Below are positions 40,991-50,213 of a stretch of DNA of 64,000 bases, in pieces (position 1 is the stretch's first letter; each line of letters starts with the position of its first letter). The notes beneath the pieces were generated by a model that was not told the origin of the DNA, did no database searches, and saw only the letters and a program-made list of their open reading frames with translations. The position numbers were made by a program, and so were the translations under genes. Source of the DNA: an uncultured Succiniclasticum sp. (GTDB lineage: Bacteria > Bacillota > Negativicutes > Acidaminococcales > Acidaminococcaceae). The stretch is from the NCBI GenBank assembly GCA_900544275.1, contig UQUU01000004.1, forward strand, positions 62,001-126,000, read 5' to 3'.

Positions 40991-42257
40991 TCGTTTCTCC
41001 TTCATCCTTTTCTGTTAGATTTCCTTTTATTCTGTCATATGCTAAGCCCAGTGCCGCCATAGCCGCCCGCAGCTTGATCTGTGCCCGGGCGCCGGAGAAA
41101 TTCAGTTTCCGGCACACCGTACCTGCTTCGTCCGCTAGCGCTACGTACACCAGCCCCACCGGTTTTTTGCGTGTACCGCCGCCGGGGCCGGCCAGACCGG
41201 TAATACTGACTCCCAGATCGGCGCCGATTAACTCTCGAACCCCCTGCGCCATTTCAATCGCCACTTCGGGGCTGACCGCGCCCTTTTTATCCAGACTGCT
41301 TTTGCTGACATGGATCACCTGATTTTTTACTTCATTGGTATACGATATGACAGAGCCCTTTACATATTCTGAGCTGCCCGGTATATCTGTCATCAGGCTG
41401 GAGACCAGCCCGCCTGTGCAGGACTCCGCGAAGGCGATGGTCTTATTCCGTGCCAGCAGTTCTTTGCCCAATACCTCGGACAGATTATCTTCGTCATACC
41501 CGTAGACATAGCTTCCTACGATGGCTTCTACTTCAAATTGCGTACGGGCGATCAAAGCGTCCGCTTCTGCTGCCGAAGGCGCCTTGGCGGTAAGGCGTAC
41601 CAGGACCTCTCCCTGCCGCGCGTATAAGGCGATGGTAGGATTTGACTGGCGGGTAATCACCCCGTCTAACAATTCGGCGATGGAAGATTCCCCGATACCC
41701 CGTAACTTCAAGGTATGAGATTTGATGATTCCCAGATCTTCATAGCGTTTTTCCAGATACGGGAAAACCTCATGGATGCATGTATACTTTAATTCAAAGG
41801 GTGGTCCGGGCAACAGAATAAAAAGTGTGTTGCCGTGTTCCAGAACAAGAGCAGGAGCCGTCCCCACTTCATTTTTTAAAACCAGCGCGCCGCTGGGCAC
41901 CATGGCCTGTTTATCATTATTGCCCGAAATGCAGACATTGCGTTTGCTTAAAAAGGTATGAATGTGATTCCATACTTCCAGATCCATATACAGATCCGTA
42001 CCGCAATATTCCGCTACCAGTTCTTTGGTAATATCACCCCGCGTCGGTCCCAGTCCGCCGCTGGTGATCACAATATCCGCCCGGTTTGCCGCGGTCGCCA
42101 GAACTTCTCTTAAACGTCCCGGATTATCACCCACCGTTGTCTGATACAAAACATCAAAACCACGTTGGTTTAGTTCCCGGGCCAGATAGGTGAAATTCGT
42201 ATTCAGAATTTCTCCCAGAAGAAGCTCTGTTCCGGTGGTAATAACCTCAACCTTCAT
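40968..42257 (-). CDS. cinA: CinA-like competence/damage-inducible protein
   Basis: A 429-residue two-domain protein: N-terminal molybdopterin-binding-like domain (VITTGTELLLGEILNTN, TSGGLGPTRGD) that hydrolyses ADP-ribose in homologues, and C-terminal PncC domain (AESCTGGLVSSLMTDIPGS, GITGLAGPGGGTRKKPVG) that deamidates NMN. The frame opens at 42284, but AGGAGGG in front of the ATG at 42257 fixes the start. It follows rimO by 16 bp. In many Firmicutes cinA is followed by recA; here a helicase gene takes that place. Confidence 0.93.
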   Translation of the reverse strand: MKVEVITTGTELLLGEILNTNFTYLARELNQRGFDVLYQTTVGDNPGRLREVLATAANRADIVITSGGLGPTRGDITKELVAEYCGTDLYMDLEVWNHIHTFLSKRNVCISGNNDKQAMVPSGALVLKNEVGTAPALVLEHGNTLFILLPGPPFELKYTCIHEVFPYLEKRYEDLGIIKSHTLKLRGIGESSIAELLDGVITRQSNPTIALYARQGEVLVRLTAKAPSAAEADALIARTQFEVEAIVGSYVYGYDEDNLSEVLGKELLARNKTIAFAESCTGGLVSSLMTDIPGSSEYVKGSVISYTNEVKNQVIHVSKSSLDKKGAVSPEVAIEMAQGVRELIGADLGVSITGLAGPGGGTRKKPVGLVYVALADEAGTVCRKLNFSGARAQIKLRAAMAALGLAYDRIKGNLTEKDEGETNDNDANR

Positions 42258-42273
42258 AGGCGTTCCCTCCTGC

Positions 42274-43725
42274 CTACTCCACACGATTTGCCACTACCTC
42301 ATAAGCAAAGCCCTGATCCACTCTGACCTTGATAAAGTCACCGGGGTGCAGTCCCGGCGCATTTTCTACGAAAATGTTGCCGTCAATATCCGGCGCTTCC
42401 CGGTAACTGCGGGCCACCGCCAGATCAGCCGCCTCCTCTGCCGCATACCCTTCAATGACCACTTCCAGCTCCCGCCCTTCCAGTTCTTTATGGAGCTCCT
42501 CGGAAATGCCTGCCTGTATGGACATCAGTTCGTCATACCGTTCCTGCATCACTTCCGGCGGTACCTGGTCAGCCAGTCTTGCCGCCACGGTATTTTCTTC
42601 CCGGGAATATTGAAACACCCCTGCATTTTCAAAGCGTTGTTCTGCCACAAACTGTTTTAAAATGGCAAAATCCTCAGCCGTTTCCCCCGGGAAACCCACA
42701 ATAAAAGTTGTCCGGATGACAATGTCCGGAATGCGCCGGCGCAGCTCTGCCAAGAGTGTTCGGGTATGCTCCAGACGATCATGCCGGTTCATCGCTTTTA
42801 ATAAGCGGTCACTGGCATGTTGCAAAGGCAGATCCACATAATGACATACCTTGGGCAAGGTGGCAAAGGCTTCGATCAGCTCTTCCGTAAAGGTGTTCGG
42901 ATACGAATACAGAACACGGATCCATTTGATCCCCGGCAGATCATTTAAATCTTTTAATAATTCCGCCAGGCGCAGCTTGCCATACAGATCGCTGCCGTAG
43001 CGGGTGGTGTCCTGTGCTACGACGACCAGCTCTTTAACGCCCTGTGCGGCCAGGCTGCGCGCTTCCGCCAGGATCTGTTCATAGGGCTTGCTGATATACC
43101 GTCCCCGGATCAAAGGGATGGCACAGAACGAACAGAAATTATCGCAGCCCTCGGCAATTTTCAAATAAGCCGTATAAGGCGCCGTAGTCAAAAAGCGGGG
43201 ATCGGCCAGGGCCGTCCTGCGTTGTTCCTCTATACCGGCAGCGACCGGTTCCGTTTTGTTGGGCGGCAAGGACAACGCGGTGTCCCCCTCCCGGCCGGCC
43301 TGCGCCTCACCTGCGGCCGAAGCCTTCTGCTTCGCTTCCCAGTCTGCGGCTGTCATATGAATCAGGCGCTGCCCGGCAAGTACCTTTTCCAATACCAGAG
43401 CAATGTCCTTGTACACGTTTGTACCCACAATGGCATCTACTTCCGGCATGTCCCGGAACAGATCCTCCGCATAGCGCTGCGCTAAACAGCCGGTCACTAC
43501 AAGATAACGGCATTTCCCTGTCTTCTTATATTCCGCCATCGACAGGATCGTCTCGATGGATTCCTGCTTGGCGGACTCAATAAACCCACAGGTATTGACA
43601 ATGATGATCTCTGCTTCCGCAGGATCGTTGACGATTTCTATTTGACAGGCGTCGATGATGCCCAGCATCACCTCGGAATCCACCAGATTTTTGGGGCATC
43701 CCAGACTGACAAGTCCTAACTTCAA
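42274..43725 (-). CDS. rimO: Ribosomal protein S12 methylthiotransferase RimO
   Basis: Radical SAM enzyme that adds a methylthio group to an aspartate of ribosomal protein S12. The 483-residue protein has the MTTase domain with three Cys (SLGCPKNLVDSE, VNTCGFIESAK, VTGCLAQRYAE), the radical SAM motif CDNFCSFCAIP and a C-terminal TRAM domain. It is about 40 residues longer than usual: an Ala/Glu/Gly-rich insertion (about 130-170) lies between the first two domains. It overlaps the binding-protein gene upstream by 4 bp. The SLGCPKNLVDSE start is characteristic of RimO rather than MiaB. Confidence 0.93.
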   Translation of the reverse strand: MKLGLVSLGCPKNLVDSEVMLGIIDACQIEIVNDPAEAEIIIVNTCGFIESAKQESIETILSMAEYKKTGKCRYLVVTGCLAQRYAEDLFRDMPEVDAIVGTNVYKDIALVLEKVLAGQRLIHMTAADWEAKQKASAAGEAQAGREGDTALSLPPNKTEPVAAGIEEQRRTALADPRFLTTAPYTAYLKIAEGCDNFCSFCAIPLIRGRYISKPYEQILAEARSLAAQGVKELVVVAQDTTRYGSDLYGKLRLAELLKDLNDLPGIKWIRVLYSYPNTFTEELIEAFATLPKVCHYVDLPLQHASDRLLKAMNRHDRLEHTRTLLAELRRRIPDIVIRTTFIVGFPGETAEDFAILKQFVAEQRFENAGVFQYSREENTVAARLADQVPPEVMQERYDELMSIQAGISEELHKELEGRELEVVIEGYAAEEAADLAVARSYREAPDIDGNIFVENAPGLHPGDFIKVRVDQGFAYEVVANRVE

Positions 43726-44723
43726 TTTTTTTCCTCCCTGTTTGCGGCGATACGAAATTCTTTGATCCAGAGGTCAGTCAGTTTTTCGATTGCCGGTTCG
43801 TCTTTATAAAACGTATTCATCCATAAGATCTCTGTATTGGCCGCTTTTCCCGCGCTGCCCAACGGCAGGACCGAAAGGAAGCCGCTGCGTGTGGTGATCA
43901 GCGTAGTACGGACGCCGGGATCCTGCAACAACCAATCTATAAAAGCGGCATTTTCTTTTTGTTTCTTACTGTTTTTCAAGCCGGCAACGCCAAATAGGCG
44001 GATCGGCGTGCCTTCTTCCGGCATCAGGATATAGGCCGGAAAATCATTTTGCAGGTATTTAAACACATGACTGCGTCTTGTAATGGCAATATCCGCATCG
44101 CCCGTAGCCGCCATCCGCACCGGCGTGATCGGGAATTTCGCATATTGGATGATGAGGGGATTGATTTGGCGAAACCAGGCCATAAACTCGTTTTGCCCCA
44201 TCCGCGAAGACATGGCGGCCAGAAAGCCGCGGGTCGACTCATTGTCACTGAGGTTTTCCAGAATAATCCGGGCTTCCGGCTGCTGCAACAGGTCATACCA
44301 GTGCAGGATCTTTTCCTGCCCCACTCTGCGGGAATAAGCCTGATTGATCAACAATACGGCCGGATCATAAAAGACACCGGCCCAACGGTCTTCCGCGTCT
44401 TTAAACTGGCGCGGCAGTAAATCCGCATATTCCGACTTAACCGGCGCCAGATCTCCTGCGGCAGCCAGTCTTTTTAAAGTCGCCGCATCGCTTAAGACCA
44501 AATCTGCGTCCGGCAGATCTTTCGCCGCCTGACTGATGGAAAACTGTATTTTTTTCTTTTGTTCCGGAGTGGCATTATATTGTTCGGTCAGCGCCTGGAC
44601 CAATGCAGGGTCCAGTGTGGTATAAATCCGCAATCCCTCTTCCGGGGAAGCGTTTTTTACCATATCACAGCCAACGGTAAACAAACATAGCCAGAAAAGT
44701 ACACTAAGTAGGATTCGTCTCAT
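43722..44723 (-). CDS. Orphan ABC-type substrate-binding lipoprotein (iron/Fbp-like)
   Basis: A 333-residue extracellular binding protein with a lipoprotein signal (lipobox FTVGC, Cys at about 19). Sequence order resembles the AfuA/FbpA and related group (GLRIYTTLDPALVQALTEQY, ADLVLSDAATLKRLAAAGDL, WAGVFYDPAVLLINQAY). No permease or ATPase gene is adjacent: it sits between rimO and the YgiQ-like gene with 4-bp overlaps on both sides. Ligand unknown; iron, phosphonate or other anions are possible. Confidence 0.78.
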   Translation of the reverse strand: MRRILLSVLFWLCLFTVGCDMVKNASPEEGLRIYTTLDPALVQALTEQYNATPEQKKKIQFSISQAAKDLPDADLVLSDAATLKRLAAAGDLAPVKSEYADLLPRQFKDAEDRWAGVFYDPAVLLINQAYSRRVGQEKILHWYDLLQQPEARIILENLSDNESTRGFLAAMSSRMGQNEFMAWFRQINPLIIQYAKFPITPVRMAATGDADIAITRRSHVFKYLQNDFPAYILMPEEGTPIRLFGVAGLKNSKKQKENAAFIDWLLQDPGVRTTLITTRSGFLSVLPLGSAGKAANTEILWMNTFYKDEPAIEKLTDLWIKEFRIAANREEKN

Positions 44724-46561
44724 TTGTTTTTACTTCGCCTTATCGTCTGAGGGCGCGAACGGTAGTTGCTTTCTCTGATCAGGCAGCGGGAGTCCTCGCC
44801 GATTAGATCGGTCCGCCCGCCTTCTTTCAGAGCCTCTCTCACCAGTGCCCGGTTCCGCGGATTGCGATATTGCATTAACGCCCGCTGCATAGCCTTCTGG
44901 TGAGGGTTCTGCACCGTATATACCTTTTTCCCTGTAAAGGGGTCATAGCCGGAATAATACATGGCGGTGGACGCGCTGCCGGGCGTAGGAATAAAGTCCT
45001 GCACCTGTTCCGGATTGCGTCCCGTGTCCCGTAAAAATTCCGCCAGTTCAATGGCATGGGTCAATGTACAGCCGGGATGGCTGGAGATAAAATACGGCAC
45101 CAGATATTGCTCTTTGCCGATCTCCTTATTCTTTTTGGCAAACGCCCGGACAAATTTTAAATACACATCTTTGCCCGGTTTGCCCATGTGCCGCAGTACC
45201 GGTTCCGCAATGTGTTCCGGCGCGATTTTTAACTGGCCGCTTACATGATAGCGGCACAATTCATCCAGAAACTTGCCGTCTTTTTCTTCCATCAGATAGT
45301 CATACCGGATCCCCGAACGGATAAATACTTTCTTTACCCCGGGCAAAGCACGCAGCTTGCGTAAAAGCGCGATATAATCGCTGTGATCCGCATCGATCCG
45401 GGGACAGGGCCTGGGAAACAAGCACTGACGGTGCTTGCAGGTCCCTACCTTTAATTGCTTTTGGCAGGACGGATGGCGAAAATTCGCCGTAGGTCCCCCT
45501 ACATCATTAATATATCCTTTAAAATCCGGCAGGCGGATCATGTTTTTCGCTTCTTTCAGGATGGAAGTGTGACTGCGAGCCTGGATAATACGCCCCTCAT
45601 GCGCATGGATCGCGCAGAAAGAGCAACTGCCGAAACAACCGCGGCTGCTGACAAGACTGAATTTCACTTCTTCCAGCGCAGCCACGCCGCCAACTTTATC
45701 ATACATAGGATGCCACTGACGGGTATAGGGCAGATCGTAAATGCTGTCCATTTCTTCTTCTGTCAGAGGCATAGCGGATGGATTCTGCACAACATACAGC
45801 CCGTTGCTGTTTTTTTGGACTACCGTTTTTCCATAAAAGGGGTCGATATTTTCGCTTTGCAGGCGATACGCTTCCGCCATTAATTTTTTATCCGAGAGGA
45901 TAGCCTCATAGCCCGGCAATTCCACATAGTCCTCCAGACCGTCTAAGGCAGGAACGGCATATTCGGTGCCGCGGATATAATGCAGATCTTCGCCGGAAGC
46001 GCCGCCGGCCAGATAATCCGCAATCTCTTTGACGGACTGCTCCCCCATGCCGCACACCAGCAAATCGGCGCCGCATTCGGTCAGAATGGAAGGGAGAAGC
46101 TTATTTTCCCAATAATCATAGTGGGCAAAACGGCGCAAACTGGCTTCGATGCCTCCGATAATGACCGGCAGTTCCGGCCAGATTTCCTTTATCTTTTTTG
46201 TATAGACTGCGGTAGCGTGATCCGGGCGTTTCCCCATCGCTTTCCCCGGTGAATATTTATCTTCTTTGCGCGGTTTTCTGGCTGCCGTATAATGGCACAG
46301 CATGGAATCCAGATTTCCGCCGCAGACCAGGACGCCTAACCGGGGTTTGCCCATCACCTGAAAGGCCCGTTCATCCCGCCAGTCCGGCTGAGCCAGGATG
46401 GCGACTTTATAACCGGCGGCTTCCAGTACGCGTCCGATCACAGCCGGCGCAAAGGAAGGATGGTCTACATAGGCATCGCCGCTGACAAACAAAAAATCCA
46501 GCTGGGCCCAGCCTCTCTCATCCATATCTTCCCGGCAGACCGGCAAAAATTCTTCAATCAT
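44720..46561 (-). CDS. YgiQ family radical SAM protein
   Basis: A 613-residue radical SAM protein of the YgiQ/UPF0313 family, with an N-terminal cobalamin-binding-like domain and the cluster motif SRGCFGSCSFCAIHAHEGR. Conserved stretches GGIEASLRRFAHYDYW and ISSHPGCTLTHAIELAEFL match the family. The reaction is unknown. The Arg/Lys-rich C-terminus is typical. It overlaps both neighbours by 4 bp (rodZ-like upstream, binding protein downstream). Confidence 0.9.
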   Translation of the reverse strand: MIEEFLPVCREDMDERGWAQLDFLFVSGDAYVDHPSFAPAVIGRVLEAAGYKVAILAQPDWRDERAFQVMGKPRLGVLVCGGNLDSMLCHYTAARKPRKEDKYSPGKAMGKRPDHATAVYTKKIKEIWPELPVIIGGIEASLRRFAHYDYWENKLLPSILTECGADLLVCGMGEQSVKEIADYLAGGASGEDLHYIRGTEYAVPALDGLEDYVELPGYEAILSDKKLMAEAYRLQSENIDPFYGKTVVQKNSNGLYVVQNPSAMPLTEEEMDSIYDLPYTRQWHPMYDKVGGVAALEEVKFSLVSSRGCFGSCSFCAIHAHEGRIIQARSHTSILKEAKNMIRLPDFKGYINDVGGPTANFRHPSCQKQLKVGTCKHRQCLFPRPCPRIDADHSDYIALLRKLRALPGVKKVFIRSGIRYDYLMEEKDGKFLDELCRYHVSGQLKIAPEHIAEPVLRHMGKPGKDVYLKFVRAFAKKNKEIGKEQYLVPYFISSHPGCTLTHAIELAEFLRDTGRNPEQVQDFIPTPGSASTAMYYSGYDPFTGKKVYTVQNPHQKAMQRALMQYRNPRNRALVREALKEGGRTDLIGEDSRCLIRESNYRSRPQTIRRSKNK

Positions 46562-47379
46562 TTCATATCCTTTCCGGCAGGCCCATAGGTCCTGATTACC
46601 GGTTCATTCGTAATTTCGGGCGGCAGCACCGTCCCGTTATGCTCAATAGAAAGATCCTGTAGATTGCCAATGTTGACCCGCAGCCAGGATTTATCCCGGA
46701 ACTGCTGCGTTTGTCCTTTCAGCAGCGTCCCTTCATATAAAACGCTGTTTTCCGCATTGGTCACACGCACCCAGCAGCGTCCTTTGGAAGTGATTTTCAA
46801 AGAGTTATCCCCTTCCCCGATAGTCGTGGTCTCTGAGGCAGCATCCGGTGCAGAGGATTTTCCCTGTGCCGAAGTGGAAGAAGAAGTTCCCGCTGTTGCC
46901 GAAGAAGCAGCGGGGCCTTGTTTGGCAACAGCGTCGTTATCCTGTAAAGGCCCGAAGAAATAATAATAACTGGCTGCGCCGATTGCCGCCACAGCCAACA
47001 AAGCTCCGATCATGCCCAGCCATTTCTTATGTCCGTTGTCGTTACCGGAACCGATATCGCGATTGGAATGAAAGCAGGGATGTACTTTTACTTTGGTCGT
47101 TTCCCGGATCGTATGATCTTCCGGCGCGGGTACATTGCCTGTCTGTATACCGGCCGCCGCTTTGTAGTCCTCGACTAATTTAAGGCCGTCCAACCCAAGA
47201 TAGTTGCCGTAGGTACGAATAATCCCTTTAACAAAGACTTCGCCGGGAATCACAGAAAAATCGTTCGTTTCAATGGCTTCAAGGTAGGTTTTGCGAATAC
47301 TGGTCTCCTTTTCCACCATTTCCAACGTAATATTCTTTTCTTCTCTTGCCGTACGCAACACGCTGCCGATATCAGACAT
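46558..47379 (-). CDS. RodZ-like cell-shape protein
   Basis: A 273-residue bitopic membrane protein: N-terminal helix-turn-helix (about 1-75, GSVLRTAREEKNITLEMVEKE is the start of it), one helix (about 125-147, WLGMIGALLAVAAIGAASYYY), a Ser/Thr/Ala-rich periplasmic linker and a DUF4115 domain at the C-terminus. RodZ links MreB to the elongation machinery. An ATG upstream at 47400 is possible, but the family start MSDIGSVLR lies at 47379. Position next to ftsK is conserved in Firmicutes (ymfM). Confidence 0.87.
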   Translation of the reverse strand: MSDIGSVLRTAREEKNITLEMVEKETSIRKTYLEAIETNDFSVIPGEVFVKGIIRTYGNYLGLDGLKLVEDYKAAAGIQTGNVPAPEDHTIRETTKVKVHPCFHSNRDIGSGNDNGHKKWLGMIGALLAVAAIGAASYYYFFGPLQDNDAVAKQGPAASSATAGTSSSTSAQGKSSAPDAASETTTIGEGDNSLKITSKGRCWVRVTNAENSVLYEGTLLKGQTQQFRDKSWLRVNIGNLQDLSIEHNGTVLPPEITNEPVIRTYGPAGKDMK

Positions 47380-47482
47380 AATCTTTACACCCCTATTCAA
47401 AAAAACACGGAAACAGAATCTGCAAAAAACATTTACGTCACGATGACAATTTGATTTTTATCCCCGATCATTTTCCCGACTT

Positions 47483-50140
47483 TCAGTTTTGCGTCTCTTC
47501 CCTGTCGGAAGAGGTATGTAAAAAGAGGCGTTCCACCTCGGCCCTTGACATCTTCAATTCCCGGGGCTTACTGCCTGTGGCCGGTCCCACGATCCCCATT
47601 TCTTCCATGGTATCTACCAGGCGCGCCGCCCGGTTGTAACCGATGCGGAAACGGCGCTGCAGCATGGAAGCAGAAGCCTGTCCCAACTCCAACACCAGCC
47701 GGATGGCATCTGTCAGCAATTCATCCTGCCCCGTATCGACAGCTTCCGTATCCCCGTCAGTCAGTTCATTCTTACGGCTGTCGCTGGGAAGCGCTACATT
47801 CGTCACTTCCTCACTGTATTCCACCGGGATCGCCTGTTCCTTAATAAAATCCGTCACCTTGTTCAGCTCTTCATCGCTGACAAAAGCGCCCTGCACACGC
47901 AGCGGTTTATTGGAACCGATGGGATAAAACAGCATATCCCCTTTACCCAGAAGCTTTTCCGCGCCGCCCATATCCAAAATTGTCCGGGAGTCGGTCTGAG
48001 AAGATACGGCAAAGGCAATACGGGAAGGGATATTGGCTTTGACAATACCCGTGATTACATCCACCGAAGGGCGCTGGGTAGCCAACACCAAATGGATGCC
48101 GCAGGCCCTTGCCTTCTGTGCCAGACGCAGGATCGCATCTTCCACGTCCGCTTTCGCCACCATCATCAGATCGCTCATCTCATCGATCACGATCACAATA
48201 AAAGGCATTTTCTCCACAGCCTGGGCATTGTAGGATTTAATATCCCGGACCCGGGTGTCGGCGAAAGACTGATAACGCCGCTCCATCTCCGCGACGGCCC
48301 AATGTAAAGCGGAAGCGGCCTTCTTGGCATCGGTGACTACCGGCACCAGCAAATGCGGGATCCCGTTATAATTCGTCAGTTCCACTACCTTGGGGTCCAC
48401 CAGGATCAGTTTTACTTCATCCGGACGGGCTTTATACAGAATACCCGCCAGTAAGGTATTGACACAAACCGACTTACCGCTGCCGGTGGAACCGGCGACC
48501 AAAAGGTGCGGCATCTTAGACAGGTCAATGGTGATCACATTGCCGCTGATGTCTTTTCCCAGACCGACGCAAAGTTTTGACGCATCTTCTTTTACCACAG
48601 CGCAGTCTACGACTTCTTTAAACCCCACCATTTCGTTGCGCAGGTTCGGCGCTTCGATGCCGATGGCCGCTTTCCCCGGGATGGGGGCCTCTACCCGGAC
48701 ACCGGGCGCCGCCAGACGCAATGCGATATCATCTGCCAGATTGACCACCGAACTTACCTTGACGCCGGGGGCCGGCTCCAGTTCAAACCGGGTTACGGCA
48801 GGGCCGCGTGTCACCCCGATGACTCGGGCGTTGACACGAAAATCCGCCAGTGTTTTTTCCAGCACTTTGCACTGTTCCCGTACGTCAGCATCGAATTGTC
48901 GTTTATCTGTTTTTTTCACATTCTTTAACAAAGACAAAGGCGGCAGTTTATAGGCGTTTTCCACCGGTTTTCCGGGCGTATCTTTCTCTGTCTGCTCCGA
49001 CTCTGCCTCTACCATCTGCATCCCATGGGGCGTTAATTTAAAACGGGAAGCTTTTGCCGTAGCTGTGTCGCTCGCAGGAGCGACAGAATCCGCTACAGAA
49101 GCCCGGCTTCGGTTTGAGGTTCCCGGCTCCTCATTGCCCGGGATCAGACGGTCGGCCTCCCAGGGAGCAACGCATTCTTCGCCCTCTCCCGGCTCACCTG
49201 TACCGCCGTACAGCGGGCGACTGTCCGCAGAAAATCCTGACGGCTGTAAAATCACAGTTTCCTGTTCCTCAGGATAAATGCGGGTCAGTTCTTTTTTCTC
49301 ACCTTGTGTTGCCTGACGATTGGCTACCTTCTCAATGGAAGCAGGCTCGTAACTTGCCGTGTCTGAAGTCTGCTCATAGGAAAGACCCTGTTCGCCTGAA
49401 CCGGCGATTTTATGACCAAAATCAAGGATTTTTTTAAAGGGGGACGGTTTGCGGACATCGTCATTAAAGCCTGCAAATTCTTCGTCATTATAGACGGAAA
49501 GCACATCTCTGTTGCCCGGCAGCGGTTCCGCGCTGCGTCCCTGTTCGCCGGCATATCCGGCAGACAATATTGGTTCATCCGCCGTCTTCCCAGAACAGGA
49601 CAAAACCTCTGCCGCAGCTTCTTCGGCTTCAGGCTCCCCAGTGTGCTGACCAAAAGAAAATTTGCCTGTCAAAATAAGACTGCCAAGCATACCGCCCAGC
49701 AACAGCAGCATCGCGCCCACAGTACCCAGCGCCTGATGCAGCGCCCGACTGATCAGACCGCCCAAAAGGCCGCCGCCCTCCGGCAACAAAGAAGGAGTCA
49801 ACTCTTCTCCTGCCGGTACAAAAAAGTGATGTAAAAAACCTGATAAGCAAAAATAAAAAAGCAAAAATACAGCAAACCCCCGCGTCCAAAGCAGATTGCG
49901 ATGGAAACGGAAAAAGCCATAGCCCAGCACAACCAGCATCGCCGGTACGAAAAAAGCCCCCATACCCAAGCCGTAGCGCAAAATTTCATCCGCTAATTTC
50001 CCCAGCGAACCTGTGGGAAAACCAGCATAGGACACCAGCAGGAAAATTCCGCACAGCAGTGCTGCCAGACCTTTTAACGCATACTTCTGACCAGCTTGTT
50101 TTATTTCATTGTCATTTTGTTTTGTCGTTTGCTTTTTCAA
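47483..50140 (-). CDS. ftsK: DNA translocase FtsK/SpoIIIE
   Basis: Pumps chromosomal DNA through the division septum. The 885-residue protein has four N-terminal helices (about 20-165), a long variable linker (about 170-400), the motor domain with Walker A AGSTGSGKSVCVNTLL and Walker B VIVIDEMSDLMM, and the gamma winged helix at the end (about 805-870, SMLQRRFRIGYNRAARLVD) that reads orientation signals. It starts 73 bp after rnj across an intercistronic hairpin. Confidence 0.94.
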   Translation of the reverse strand: MKKQTTKQNDNEIKQAGQKYALKGLAALLCGIFLLVSYAGFPTGSLGKLADEILRYGLGMGAFFVPAMLVVLGYGFFRFHRNLLWTRGFAVFLLFYFCLSGFLHHFFVPAGEELTPSLLPEGGGLLGGLISRALHQALGTVGAMLLLLGGMLGSLILTGKFSFGQHTGEPEAEEAAAEVLSCSGKTADEPILSAGYAGEQGRSAEPLPGNRDVLSVYNDEEFAGFNDDVRKPSPFKKILDFGHKIAGSGEQGLSYEQTSDTASYEPASIEKVANRQATQGEKKELTRIYPEEQETVILQPSGFSADSRPLYGGTGEPGEGEECVAPWEADRLIPGNEEPGTSNRSRASVADSVAPASDTATAKASRFKLTPHGMQMVEAESEQTEKDTPGKPVENAYKLPPLSLLKNVKKTDKRQFDADVREQCKVLEKTLADFRVNARVIGVTRGPAVTRFELEPAPGVKVSSVVNLADDIALRLAAPGVRVEAPIPGKAAIGIEAPNLRNEMVGFKEVVDCAVVKEDASKLCVGLGKDISGNVITIDLSKMPHLLVAGSTGSGKSVCVNTLLAGILYKARPDEVKLILVDPKVVELTNYNGIPHLLVPVVTDAKKAASALHWAVAEMERRYQSFADTRVRDIKSYNAQAVEKMPFIVIVIDEMSDLMMVAKADVEDAILRLAQKARACGIHLVLATQRPSVDVITGIVKANIPSRIAFAVSSQTDSRTILDMGGAEKLLGKGDMLFYPIGSNKPLRVQGAFVSDEELNKVTDFIKEQAIPVEYSEEVTNVALPSDSRKNELTDGDTEAVDTGQDELLTDAIRLVLELGQASASMLQRRFRIGYNRAARLVDTMEEMGIVGPATGSKPRELKMSRAEVERLFLHTSSDREETQN

Positions 50141-50177
50141 ACTGATTGCCTCTCAAGCCACATAATAGTACGCAGGA

Positions 50178-50207
50178 GGGACGAGCCTTAGAAGAAAGGC
50201 CCGTCCC
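50178..50207 (-). promoter_or_regulatory. Intercistronic hairpin between rnj and ftsK
   Basis: GGGACGAGCCTT (50178-50189) pairs with AAGGCCCGTCCC (50196-50207) around 6 nt, with one mismatch or wobble. No T-run follows on the minus strand, so it is more likely an mRNA processing or stability element, or a partial terminator, within the run. Confidence 0.5.
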
Positions 50208-50213
50208 CGTATC

